This document shows positions 9,215 through 16,494 of a stretch of DNA of 32,980 nucleotides, piece by piece. Under the pieces are notes generated by a model. It searched no databases. It worked only from the letters and a program-made list of their open reading frames with translations, and was not told the DNA's origin. Numbering within the stretch: the first letter of the stretch is position 1; each line of letters opens with the position of its first letter. Origin of the DNA: Bradyrhizobium sp. sGM-13 (GTDB lineage: Bacteria; Pseudomonadota; Alphaproteobacteria; Rhizobiales; Xanthobacteraceae); the NCBI RefSeq assembly GCF_018398875.1, contig NZ_JAGWDK010000044.1, positions 1-32,980 of the forward strand, in the 5' to 3' direction. Both the position numbers and the translations under genes were made by a program.

Positions 9215-9450
9215 GGCAATCCTCCAATCAATGATGAGTAGGAGGGTCTGGGCTATGCCAATCGTCATCTTCCTAATCGGGATCGCCGCCAGGGCGACGT
9301 CACCACTCTCAAGTTCGCATACACCCATGGACCATGTTTTTTAACGGGGTTTGTGCCTCCAATAATCGAACGGCCGCTACCCTCCCAGCCGCAGAGGATA
9401 GCACAAGGCTGTTTCTAGGCCGCACAGGCGCGCCACGGTGCTGGACAGTT
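9215..9450 (-). other. IS110 noncoding end, candidate bridge RNA region
   Basis: This stretch lies between the transposase start and the inferred element edge. In IS110-group elements the upstream noncoding end encodes the bridge RNA that specifies target and donor DNA. The stretch is GC rich near 9380-9440, with several self-complementary segments. I cannot fold it here, so the RNA is inferred from position only. Confidence 0.35.
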
Positions 9451-9735
9451 TTTTAAAATGTCGCGCTCCATGCGCAGCCGCTCGTTCTCTCGCTGCAAAC
9501 GGGCGATCTCTGCCGCGTGGTCCGCCGACGGCAGCGTCGCCTGCGTTGTGGGGCGCCGCGCCGCCGCCGTCGGCTCCCGCCCACCCCGACGTCGTTCCAC
9601 CCAACGCCGCAACACGGAATCGGGCAGGCCAAGTTCCTTGGCGACCGATCCGATCGAGCGGCCGCTCGAAGCCACCAGATCGACCGCTTGCCGCTTGTAA
9701 TCGTCCGTAAACGACCGACGTTGACGTCCTTCCAT
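9415..9735 (-). pseudogene. IS3-family orfA, interrupted at its frameshift site
   Basis: MEGRQRRSFTDDYKRQAVDL, then SIGSVAKELGLPDSVLRRWV (helix-turn-helix) and AEIARLQRENERLRMERDIL (leucine zipper) are the standard IS3-family orfA. The run of six A after GACATTTT (near 9450) is the usual -1 programmed frameshift site joining orfA to orfB. Here the IS110 element begins right behind it, so the last dozen residues are IS110-encoded. The start has GGAGG upstream (TCAGGAGGTGTCGG). Confidence 0.85.
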
Positions 9736-9764
9736 CCGACACCTCCTGACTCATCGAGCCTACT

Positions 9765-9797
9765 ACAGGTGTCCATCAATTCGGAGGAGGTTCAGCC
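9765..9797 (-). repeat. Probable IS3-family right terminal end
   Basis: Upstream of orfA, the minus strand reads TGAACCTCCTCCGAATTGAT and then GGACACC, which has the look of an IS3-family terminal repeat. The opposite end was lost at the IS30 junction, so it cannot be confirmed by a partner repeat. Confidence 0.45.
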
Positions 9798-9909
9798 TGT
9801 CGCAGGGTGCTGTTACAGATCAGCTTCGATCACGGCAAGCGCGACTATTAGCATCGCGGCTTTCCGTTTAATCGGGTTCACGCTAACGGCCGCGCATGGT
9901 CATTATCCA

Positions 9910-11142
9910 TCACGGCCACTTCGGGCTCGCCTTCGCGGCGTCGTCAGGCTCCGATTCATCGGGAAGGATCGGTTGTTCACCGAAAGGACGGTTGATGATG
10001 TTCAGCGCATCATTCGCGGCGTAGACGCGATTGCGCGAGTAGCCCGTCCGTTCGGCGAGAATGCCAGCCTCCTCCAACTGTGCGATAGCCTGGTGCGCTT
10101 GCGGCGGGCTGATCTCGAGGAGTTCTCCGAGCCGTTTGGCGGTTAGGACCGGGTAATGGGGAAGCTCGTCGAGCGCGCGCGCGGCCGCCGATCCCTTTCG
10201 GAATTTGCGACGGCCCCTCCACAGTTCTGACAGTTCGGACAGAGCCGAGCGCGTTTTCATGAGCTCTTCGACGGTGCCGGTCACGGCCTCTGCCATAAAG
10301 ATTATGATAGGCCGCCAGTCGAGGCGCTGCTGCGCATCCTTCAAGGAAGCGTAGTACGCGCCCTTCTTCGCCTCGATGTATGGAGATAGATAAAGGGGGA
10401 CGTGCTTCTCGGCAGCCATCATCAGTGGAAGAAGAAGACGACCGACGCGGCCGTTGTCATCGCGGAACGGGTGGACCGCCTCGAAATGGGCATGCGCGAT
10501 GGCCATTCGCGTAATGAAACCCTGGGTCATCTGCTGCATTCCCTCGTTGCGGAGGTAGTCGACTGTCTGAGCGAGGCAAGCCGGCACCTCATCGGGTGGC
10601 GGCGGATTTAGGCTTGAATAGGCGATGTTGCCGCCCCCTCCGATCCACACCACGCGCGTGCGGAGTTCGCCCGGAACGTCCTGGTAATCGGGATCATCTT
10701 TCATGATGGCGCGATGGAGACTCTTCAGGAGATCGATCGTGAAGACGCCATATCCGTCCTTCGCCGCCAATGGGATGAAATCGTCAAGAGCCACAGCGTA
10801 GTTGCGGACCTGGCGCGCGGCATCCTTTGCGTCGTCGCCGCCGGTCTCCTCGACCGAAAGGAGTTCATCGAGCGTACTTTGGGTGCCCTCGATCGAGGAC
10901 GAACTGACCGCCTCCCGTCGGGTCAGGATTCGGCTGACAATGTAGGGGTCCTTCATCTGAGTCGCGATTGCGTCTATTTTCCCGAGCGCGCCCTGGGCAT
11001 TGTCCAAGGCCTTCATCGCTTGGATAACTAAGACCCCGTGCTCCGGGGGAGGTGGTGGGATGATACCGTAGTGCGCCTCATACGGGTGCGGGAGCCGTTT
11101 CAGGGTCTCCCGGATTGTGTGGCTGAGATCGCTGCGCTTCAT
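9910..11142 (-). CDS. Fic family protein (class II) with altered Fic loop
   Basis: 410 aa. An N-terminal helical region carries the inhibitory motif SSSIEG (Ser81..Glu85-Gly86). The Fic core has AHAHFEAVHPFRDDNGRVGR, and a C-terminal winged helix follows (VLTAKRLGELLEISPPQAHQAIAQLEEAGIL). The catalytic motif is HPFRDDNGRVGR (224-235), where the family norm is HPFx(D/E)GNGR. Asp229 replaces the Gly that helps hold nucleotide phosphates, while His224 and the two Arg are kept. The enzyme may therefore be weak, use another substrate, or be inactive. It is not a close copy of the Fic protein at 3381-4490. A short AT-rich stretch precedes the start. Confidence 0.9.
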   Translation of the reverse strand: MKRSDLSHTIRETLKRLPHPYEAHYGIIPPPPPEHGVLVIQAMKALDNAQGALGKIDAIATQMKDPYIVSRILTRREAVSSSSIEGTQSTLDELLSVEETGGDDAKDAARQVRNYAVALDDFIPLAAKDGYGVFTIDLLKSLHRAIMKDDPDYQDVPGELRTRVVWIGGGGNIAYSSLNPPPPDEVPACLAQTVDYLRNEGMQQMTQGFITRMAIAHAHFEAVHPFRDDNGRVGRLLLPLMMAAEKHVPLYLSPYIEAKKGAYYASLKDAQQRLDWRPIIIFMAEAVTGTVEELMKTRSALSELSELWRGRRKFRKGSAAARALDELPHYPVLTAKRLGELLEISPPQAHQAIAQLEEAGILAERTGYSRNRVYAANDALNIINRPFGEQPILPDESEPDDAAKASPKWP

Positions 11143-11536
11143 GGCAAAGCCTAGCTTGGAGCCTGCTTTGGTATTTATAATTAGGGTTTCTTATAAAAAC
11201 CATAACAAAATCTGCTTTTTTGGCGCTCCCTTAGGGTTCCCCGAGATCTTGGGGAACCGGAAAACAAGCGAGCTGGTCGTCTCAGTGGTTTCAGCTCTGC
11301 CGTGCCATCCTAAATGCGGACAAGCCGCTTTCAGCGTAGCGAGGGGAACTGAGACCTCCGGCTCCGCGATCAATCATCCGACTTCATCATCTGAGCGGCA
11401 GGCCGGCAGGCCGACATCGCGGGCGCACGGCTACCCTTCGCGGCAGGGAAGTGAGTCGAAGCGCCGGCGCACGTCGCAGGAAGAAGAGGAGCTGAAAGCT
11501 CATCGGCGATAATCGACCGGGCCTGGTCGCCGGGTC
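11143..11536. other. Intergenic region upstream of the second fic gene
   Basis: No gene recognised. The first 70 bases are AT rich and include TATAAA on the minus strand near 11174-11179, a possible -10 box for fic. GGTTT..AAACC arms flank TTATAA nearby, and a strong 8-bp inverted repeat lies at 11235-11258. Confidence 0.4.
11235..11258. repeat. Perfect inverted repeat GGTTCCCC/GGGGAACC
   Basis: Arms 11235-11242 and 11251-11258 around the 8-base centre GAGATCTT, itself near-palindromic. It could be an operator for the fic gene or a stem-loop. No T-run follows, so a terminator is less likely. Confidence 0.5.
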
Positions 11537-11564
11537 ATAGGTTCAAATCCTATCCCCGCAACCA
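11537..11564 (+). other. tRNA 3'-end fragment, candidate attachment-site remnant
   Basis: A full T-arm is seen: stem ATAGG (11537-11541), loop TTCAAAT, stem CCTAT (11549-11553). The acceptor strand CCCCGCA, discriminator A and encoded CCA end at 11564. No matching 5' acceptor TGCGGGG, D-arm or anticodon arm lies upstream, so this is not a whole tRNA. The TTCAAAT loop and CCCCGCAACCA end resemble initiator tRNA-Met. Such fragments are left where islands integrate into tRNA genes, and recombinase debris lies directly beside it. Confidence 0.6.
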
Positions 11565-11807
11565 CCGATGCTTGCGATTGCAAATAGAGTCCCAGCCTCC
11601 GAAGGGAAGCCGGGGGTTCTTCTTGCCCGCCGCAAACCGCAGGATCGCAGCGAGGTCGCCGCGTAGCGCAATCGCGAGTTCTTCCGTCTCGAGCACGAGT
11701 GTCACCTGATTGACCAACGTCCGGAAAACCTCCGCAGCTTCGGCCTCGATGTCTGCAGCGCGGTGCCTGCCGTATTCGGGCGACCGGTTCAGCTTCCGGC
11801 AAGCGCA
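11553..11807 (-). pseudogene. Large serine recombinase C-terminal remnant
   Basis: The minus strand encodes LNRSPEYGRHRAADIEAEAA, then VFRTLVNQVTLVLETEELAI and ALRGDLAAILRFAAGKKNPR. This matches the pattern that closes many rhizobial large serine recombinases: coiled linker, (E/R)xLVxxVxL, L(H/R)G(D/E)LAAIL, KK.P. The frame runs into the tRNA fragment, as island integrases often do at their attachment site. The catalytic N-terminal domain is gone; position 11807 is where similarity fades. Confidence 0.55.
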
Positions 11808-11885
11808 GGATTTTAGCGCTTGCTCAAAAAACCGCCTCTGTGCAAGACAATTGGTCCCTGTACGCGCAATAAGGGGAACCGCGCT

Positions 11886-12330
11886 GTGACAGTCTCTCTT
11901 GACGGCGAAATTCGAGACGGACGGCACTACATGCAGGTGCGTGTCTACTTTGAAGATACCGATGCCGGCCAGATTGTCTATCACGCGAATTTTCTGCGTT
12001 TCATGGAGCGCGGCAGAACGAATTACTTGCGCCTGCTCGGCACCAATCAGCAAGCGCTGCTCGAGGAAACGCGGAACGACGCCCCGGGCTTCCGCCTTCG
12101 TTGTCCGTTCGATGACGATCGACTTTCTAAAACCGGCAGTCTTGGACGACCTCCTTGACATTGTCACGGTCCCGCAAGAGGTGAGAGGCGCGTCGATTGG
12201 CTTGCTGCAGGAGTGCAGGCGCGGGAACGATCTGTTGGTCTCGGCGCGCGTACGGGTCGCGTTTATCTCGGGCGGAAAAGCGCAGCGCATCCCGAAGGCT
12301 CTGAGGCTCGCTATGGAAGAGCACAGGTAA
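11886..12330 (+). pseudogene. ybgC: YbgC-type acyl-CoA thioesterase, frameshifted
   Basis: The hot-dog fold protein is plain: RVYFEDTDAGQIVYHANFLR and FMERGRTNYLR, with the Asp of DTDAG as the likely catalytic residue. Then a frameshift near 12090 moves the rest (FVVRSMTIDFLKPAVLDDLL and the end AQRIPKALRLAMEEHR) to another frame. GTG at 11886 with AAGGGG upstream is the likely start. The rejoined length of about 148 aa fits the family. YbgC normally sits beside tolQRAB, and none of those genes is here, so this is a stray, probably dead copy. Confidence 0.82.
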
Positions 12331-12424
12331 ACCTGCGTTTCGTTCACGCTTTAACGCTCCCGCGACCCAATGAAATCAATGCGTTGGCGTTCTGTTGCGA
12401 CATCGTCAAGTCAGAGTTCGCCGT

Positions 12425-13096
12425 TCACTTTAGATTCGGGAGCTTCGCGCTGTCGGCAGAATTTACAGCGGCGGCCCCAGAGCGCTCGTCGAAAATTTGC
12501 TCTCGATACCCAGGGAGGCAAGTGCAATCGCGTGAACGCTCCATCCCTATAAGTGCGATAACGCCTTCCACTCTTTCTAATGGAATTCGCATGCGCCCGT
12601 CGCGAAGAGCGAGATACATCGCTTCGATGATAGGTTGGTCGCCGAGGACCGCGATGGCCGTTGGATGACGTAAGATGTCTAACGACCAGCCTGGATTTCG
12701 CGTTTTCAATAGCGCGCTGGCGCGGCTTCGTCCGCGCCGTTCATCGATAACCGGCAGGAAAAATCTTGCTGCCGCGATGGCGATCGTTGCAGCTTCGCCG
12801 TCGTCAAGGGAGGGCGAGGTAGACGTGAGTTCATGAAAAATCTCGTACTCGGCGTCGGTCATAGTGGCGAGCGTTACGATTCCACGCGTCACGAGATCAA
12901 ACAGAAAGCGGTGCTCGCCGTTCTGCCGGCTCGTCTCGTGCTCCAGCTCTCCAGCCACGATCTCGGACACGACGACATCATTGGGAATGGACGCGAGGAT
13001 GCGCTCGCCATATTTGCAAGCGTGAAGGTTGATCAGAACACTTGTGTCGAGAATCAGCGGATCCGCGATATCAATCAGGGAGCTTGTGCAACTCAT
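12425..13096 (-). CDS. PIN-domain nuclease, last gene of the QueC-like operon
   Basis: 223 aa. Acidic residues of the PIN RNase fold appear in order: Asp17 (LILDTSVLINL), Glu45/Glu50 (VVSEIVAGELEHE), Asp98-Asp99 with GEA (SLDDGEAATIAIA), and Asp118 (VIDERRGR). The ERRGR pattern resembles DUF3368-like PIN proteins. Such proteins cleave RNA, often as toxins. ATG 13096 with GAGGAAAGAG upstream is preferred to an upstream TTG at 13114. The start overlaps the end of the XRE-ImmA gene by 26 bases, so the two are translationally linked. The ImmA/IrrE protein next door may be its antitoxin or controller (inference). The C-terminal 50 residues match nothing I know. Confidence 0.8.
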   Translation of the reverse strand: MSCTSSLIDIADPLILDTSVLINLHACKYGERILASIPNDVVVSEIVAGELEHETSRQNGEHRFLFDLVTRGIVTLATMTDAEYEIFHELTSTSPSLDDGEAATIAIAAARFFLPVIDERRGRSRASALLKTRNPGWSLDILRHPTAIAVLGDQPIIEAMYLALRDGRMRIPLERVEGVIALIGMERSRDCTCLPGYREQIFDERSGAAAVNSADSAKLPNLK

Positions 13097-14261
13097 CCGT
13101 GTCTCTTTCCTCAAGCTCGATCTGGTCGATAACGCCGCGAAGCTCCACTCGGCCCACCTTCAGCAGCTCCGCCAATTGTCCTTCCGACATGAGCTCGCGC
13201 TTCCAGGCGGCATGCGCCATCAGGCTCAGGCGGTGGGAGATGGGTCGGTCCGCGTCGCTCTTTGCGGGATCGCGGCGATCGGCCATTTCGCCGAGGACCT
13301 CTCGGACATTGTCATCGGTGATGCCGCCGTTGTTTTCGAACCATGCCCAAGTGCCTTTCTTGGCAAGGCCCAATTCCTCGAGCCGCAGCCCGCAGGCTTG
13401 GCGCGAGATATTATATTGCTGGGCGAGGAGAATGATCAGGCGCCGGGTCGTTTTGCCGGTGATCTCCTTCAGTTGGCGGAAGCTTTCCGAGAAGCTCTCG
13501 GCTGGCGTCAGGAATGCACGGCCAAAGACGTTGGCATAGCGTTCATCGCGTGAGAGGAACTTCTCATCGTCTTCGAGCACTTCGGGAATCCGACGGGTAC
13601 CATAGAAGTGGCCGACCTCATGCGCCGCGGACTGGATGCGCCGCGGCAATGGGTGGTTGGCGTTTAGAAGTATGCAGGCGCCGACACTTTCATCGTAGGT
13701 GAAGAGGCCAGCAACCTTTGAACTGGATGAGAGACGACGCTGATACAATCGGATGCCAAGACCCAGTTCGATGACCGAGAAGATGTCGGCGATCGGCCCC
13801 GGACCGAGACCCAGCCAGTCGCGCAATTCCTTGGCATGCTTTTCTGCGAGGGCCGCAACGTCGCCCTCGTTTATACCGTGTTCCGGGGGGTAATTTCGAC
13901 GTCGCTGGATGCCGAGGATATTCTCCATTTCAACGTCCGCTTTAATCAGGTCGTTGAATAGCTGAACGGCTTCAGTGGTGTGCGCGTCCTCCGTCTCCCG
14001 CAACTTGCGGAACCGAGGCATCAGATCGGTATGCACTGCCTCGCGGCGGAGGAGGGCGTTGACCGATACGCCGTAGTGGCGCGCGAGCGTCTGGATTTCC
14101 TGGATGCGCACACGGCGCACGCCCTTCTCGATGGATACAAGGGTGGGGCGGGACATGCCGATGACCTGGGCCGCGTCATCCTGGCGGACGTCTGCGTTCT
14201 CCCGTGCTATCCGCAGGCGGCGTCCTATTTCCTGTGCGCTCAGCTCATTCAGATCAGCCAT
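13071..14261 (-). CDS. XRE regulator fused to ImmA/IrrE metallopeptidase
   Basis: 396 aa. An N-terminal XRE-type helix-turn-helix (about 13-66: IGRRLRIARENADVRQDDAA, VIGMSRPTLVSIEKGVRRVR) is fused to an M78 ImmA/IrrE zinc peptidase with HEVGH at 214-218 (QSAAHEVGHFYGTR). The family cleaves repressors or antitoxins in response to a signal and often controls its own operon. ATG 14261 has GGAGG five bases upstream, inside the end of the QueC-like gene, which it overlaps by 8 bases; an upstream ATG at 14273 lacks this. The palindrome at 16246-16278 over the operon promoter is a plausible binding site. Confidence 0.9.
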   Translation of the reverse strand: MADLNELSAQEIGRRLRIARENADVRQDDAAQVIGMSRPTLVSIEKGVRRVRIQEIQTLARHYGVSVNALLRREAVHTDLMPRFRKLRETEDAHTTEAVQLFNDLIKADVEMENILGIQRRRNYPPEHGINEGDVAALAEKHAKELRDWLGLGPGPIADIFSVIELGLGIRLYQRRLSSSSKVAGLFTYDESVGACILLNANHPLPRRIQSAAHEVGHFYGTRRIPEVLEDDEKFLSRDERYANVFGRAFLTPAESFSESFRQLKEITGKTTRRLIILLAQQYNISRQACGLRLEELGLAKKGTWAWFENNGGITDDNVREVLGEMADRRDPAKSDADRPISHRLSLMAHAAWKRELMSEGQLAELLKVGRVELRGVIDQIELEERDTDELHKLPD

Positions 14262-15633
14262 TGCGCCCTCCATCCATCCAGCTTTTCAAAAAGCTTTGAT
14301 CTCCTTGCGCGGACAAAAATGCCCGCCATTCCTCGGCATGAGTTACCAACATCGTCCTCAGTTTCTTCAGAGTGTCTTCGTAGTTTTCCGCTATCGCAGC
14401 TGAGATTTGCGAGGCGTGAACGCGAATGTTCTCGTCAGGCAAGCCGCTCATTTCCGCGAGATGCTGCAGGTGACGCGCACCGACGCTTCCGTATTCGACC
14501 ATGATGTCCCGATCAGCCTTTTGGGGTATGACCGACAAGGCATCGGCCGCGTCAGAAGCGGCAAGGTCGGACACGATATACGTACCAGGCGCCTCGTTAA
14601 CGCCAGCGGCATGCAGGCTGAGGCGTCTCAGCAAGCAAGCCGCGCACAGGCCACACTGCTTCCTACCGCCCACATTGACGACCCGGCGCGTTTGCCAACA
14701 GGAATGGGTACTCGTCAGATGCTGTTCGGACTTTCCGATCATGTCCAGAAACGCGCGCAACGTCTGACCTTTCGTCGACCAGAGGCGTGGCTGCTCAAAC
14801 CGCACTCGGTAGCCCAGCACTGCCTTGATGAAGCGCTCCATCTTCCGAAAGAACGTCGGATGGTTGCGATAGTCGGCGTAGATGTTGTGCAGCGGGAGAA
14901 GTACCGGCCCAAGCGCGCCCTGGCCGCTCTCCGGAACAATGACGCGCGTCACGTTTGAGAGCTGTGCAGCAATCGCCGTCACCGCCGCAAACTGAAATCC
15001 CCGCGAGCGGAAGCTGCTTTCGTTCCCGCGATATCCCTTCACCTTGAAGGGAATCTGCGTGAAATAACTATCCCCGTTTTTGCGCCGCTGGCGATTGCCC
15101 GCGACCCGGATACACAGTGCCTCAGCCTCGCTCCCGCTCAGAGCGGAGACGGCACGCGAATCCAAACCATCGCTGTAAGCGACGGCGAAGGTCTTGGCCT
15201 TGCCGAAGTCCAACGGCATCTGCCGCGTGCCGATCGGCGAGAGGTTCTTTGCCTGGACAAAGGTCAATCGCCATGCGTCGCCGGTCAGGTGGTTCAAGAC
15301 GCCGTGCAGGGCCTTCAGAACCTCCGGCTTCTGCCAGGCCTTAAGGTCGATGACTGGGATCGCCACATCGAAGGTTCGGCGCCAGCCCAACGGACGCTTC
15401 CAACGCCGGTCAGCGAACTCGATGGCGGCGCAGAGAACAAGCATATCGTAGTGCAGCGGCTCGAAGCCCTTTACGTCAAAGCTATCCAGAACCGCCGGAT
15501 TAAAGTAAATGTGACGGCCGACCTCCGCGATCACAGCACCCTTCGGGAGGGTGCGGCGGCTGCGCTTCTGTCCCTTCTCGATAACGATCAAGCGCTTTTC
15601 TTGCATCGGTGAGTATTTCGGATTGGCGCTCAC
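14254..15633 (-). CDS. QueC-like PP-loop ATPase (7-cyano-7-deazaguanine synthase-like)
   Basis: 459 aa, about twice the length of housekeeping QueC. The PP-loop is AYSDGLDSRAV (152-162), with Asp in place of the second Gly of SGGxDS. A four-Cys zinc site, Cys312 and Cys327-x2-Cys330-x2-Cys333 (KQCGLCAACLLRR), matches QueC. The first 140 residues are extra. QueC turns carboxy-deazaguanine into preQ0; QueC-like members of Qat (QatC) and type IV CBASS (Cap9) act in phage defence. No queuosine genes, QatB, QatD or CD-NTase are nearby, so a specialised role is inferred. ATGA overlap with the gene before and 8-base overlap with the gene after make it part of one operon. Confidence 0.85.
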   Translation of the reverse strand: MSANPKYSPMQEKRLIVIEKGQKRSRRTLPKGAVIAEVGRHIYFNPAVLDSFDVKGFEPLHYDMLVLCAAIEFADRRWKRPLGWRRTFDVAIPVIDLKAWQKPEVLKALHGVLNHLTGDAWRLTFVQAKNLSPIGTRQMPLDFGKAKTFAVAYSDGLDSRAVSALSGSEAEALCIRVAGNRQRRKNGDSYFTQIPFKVKGYRGNESSFRSRGFQFAAVTAIAAQLSNVTRVIVPESGQGALGPVLLPLHNIYADYRNHPTFFRKMERFIKAVLGYRVRFEQPRLWSTKGQTLRAFLDMIGKSEQHLTSTHSCWQTRRVVNVGGRKQCGLCAACLLRRLSLHAAGVNEAPGTYIVSDLAASDAADALSVIPQKADRDIMVEYGSVGARHLQHLAEMSGLPDENIRVHASQISAAIAENYEDTLKKLRTMLVTHAEEWRAFLSAQGDQSFLKSWMDGGRNG

Positions 15634-16205
15634 TCTTCGGGCCCCTCATCTACGCCGGCTTTCTTCTCAACCGTCTGCCTGAACGCGCGCTTGTTGCCGG
15701 TGGCCAAGGCGTCGCAGAGTTCGCTGGGCTTGATGGCAGCGAACGTCTCGCGGTTCCGCTCGATTCCCTTCTGGTAATCTTCGCGGCTCATGTCGCCGAG
15801 CTCGCGGGCACGAATGCATTCTTCGTCGAGCCGGTTTTTGATGGTGCCGATCCATTCTTTTGTCGTGCTGTCGAGCGCCTGATCGAGCGCCTTCTCGGGA
15901 GGGAGTTGATCCCGGAGATTCGCAATCAGATGTCTTTGCAGGGTATCCGCCAGTGGCGACGTTGGATGAGTCTCGAAAATCGTTTCGACCGCCGTGACCG
16001 GGTCTAAGTCCATTTGGGGGCGGTCGGCATGAGCTTTGAGTTCATCGAAAAGGGGACTGAACGTCTTCATGTCCACGTCACCGATCATGCTGTGGCACGC
16101 CTGCGTCGTTCGCTCCTCACGGCTCGTGGCGTCGCTGACCAGGTCTTGGCCATAACGCTTCCAGCTGCTGGGCAACTCCGCATTTCTGAATGGTCCATCG
16201 CTCAT
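15630..16205 (-). CDS. Unknown acidic protein, first gene of the QueC-like operon
   Basis: 191 aa, predicted soluble and helical, rich in charged residues, with no signal peptide or membrane span. I recognise no family. It contains WKRYGQDLVSDATSREERTT, DREDYQKGIERN-like helices late in the chain and an acidic tail (KKAGVDEGPEE). ATG 16205 has GGGAGG directly upstream and a good promoter behind it; a longer frame to 16277 would start inside the operator. It overlaps the QueC-like gene by four bases (ATGA). By analogy with Qat and type IV CBASS, where the QueC-like enzyme modifies a partner, this could be the substrate protein, but nothing in the sequence proves it. Confidence 0.75.
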   Translation of the reverse strand: MSDGPFRNAELPSSWKRYGQDLVSDATSREERTTQACHSMIGDVDMKTFSPLFDELKAHADRPQMDLDPVTAVETIFETHPTSPLADTLQRHLIANLRDQLPPEKALDQALDSTTKEWIGTIKNRLDEECIRARELGDMSREDYQKGIERNRETFAAIKPSELCDALATGNKRAFRQTVEKKAGVDEGPEE

Positions 16206-16224
16206 GGCCGCCTCCCATGTCGGC

Positions 16225-16253
16225 AAAATAGTAACAAAATCTAACAATGTCAA
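16225..16253 (-). promoter_or_regulatory. Promoter of the QueC-like operon
   Basis: On the minus strand, -35 TTGACA (16248-16253), a 17-base spacer, and -10 TATTTT (16225-16230), about 20 bases before the start codon at 16205. This is an unusually good sigma-70 match for this GC-rich window. Confidence 0.7.
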
Positions 16254-16278
16254 TTTACAGCGTAAATTATCTGACATT
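16246..16278. promoter_or_regulatory. Nested palindrome over the -35 box, candidate operator
   Basis: Outer arms AATGTCA (16246-16252) and TGACATT (16272-16278); inner arms ATTTAC (16253-16258) and GTAAAT (16262-16267) around AGC. It covers the -35 box of the QueC-like operon, so a bound repressor would block it. The XRE-ImmA protein of the same operon is the obvious candidate. Confidence 0.6.
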
Positions 16279-16396
16279 GGAGATCCGTCTAAGGAAACCG
16301 CTTAATTCGTCTGATGCGGTCCTTTCGCGGGGCGGTTTGTTCTAGAAGTGCGCCGGAAGGGGTAATATTTAGCCCATACGGCGCGTTTTCGCCATC

Positions 16397-16421
16397 AAAG
16401 GGACGGCCGATCGGCCCTTTT
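16397..16421. repeat. Hairpin-forming repeat upstream of abiEi
   Basis: AAAGGG (16397-16402) and CCCTTTT (16415-16421) flank a core with the palindrome GGCCGATCGGCC (16405-16416). It could be an AbiEi operator, since that antitoxin binds inverted repeats at its own promoter, or a terminator-like stem with a short T-run. Confidence 0.35.
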
Positions 16422-16434
16422 CCAGGAAGATTTG

Positions 16435-16464
16435 TTGACAAATTTGCGTCAGACTGGCTATTTA
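16435..16464 (+). promoter_or_regulatory. Candidate promoter of abiE
   Basis: TTGACA at 16435-16440 and, after an 18-base spacer, TATTTA at 16459-16464, 30 bases before the abiEi start. The -35 is perfect, the -10 only fair. Confidence 0.45.
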
Positions 16465-16494
16465 TTACCCGCCTTGGCGCAGAATTGAAGACTT

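Larger units (their letters stand above)
7840..9450 (-). mobile_element. IS110-family insertion sequence inside IS3
   Basis: An intact IS110-type transposase gene, with about 235 bases of noncoding sequence upstream and only about 10 bases downstream, separates the two halves of one IS3-family element. The edges are approximate: orfA homology stops right after the A-rich frameshift site near 9450, and orfB homology resumes near 7835. As usual for the family, no inverted repeats are seen. A short downstream end and long upstream end fit the IS110 group rather than the IS1111 group. Confidence 0.75.

Noticed and set aside
4696..15633. KAP NTPase and QueC-like gene as the two halves of a Qat locus
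   Set aside because: They are 8.5 kb apart on opposite strands, no QatB or QatD is seen, and the KAP sequence gives no specific QatA feature.
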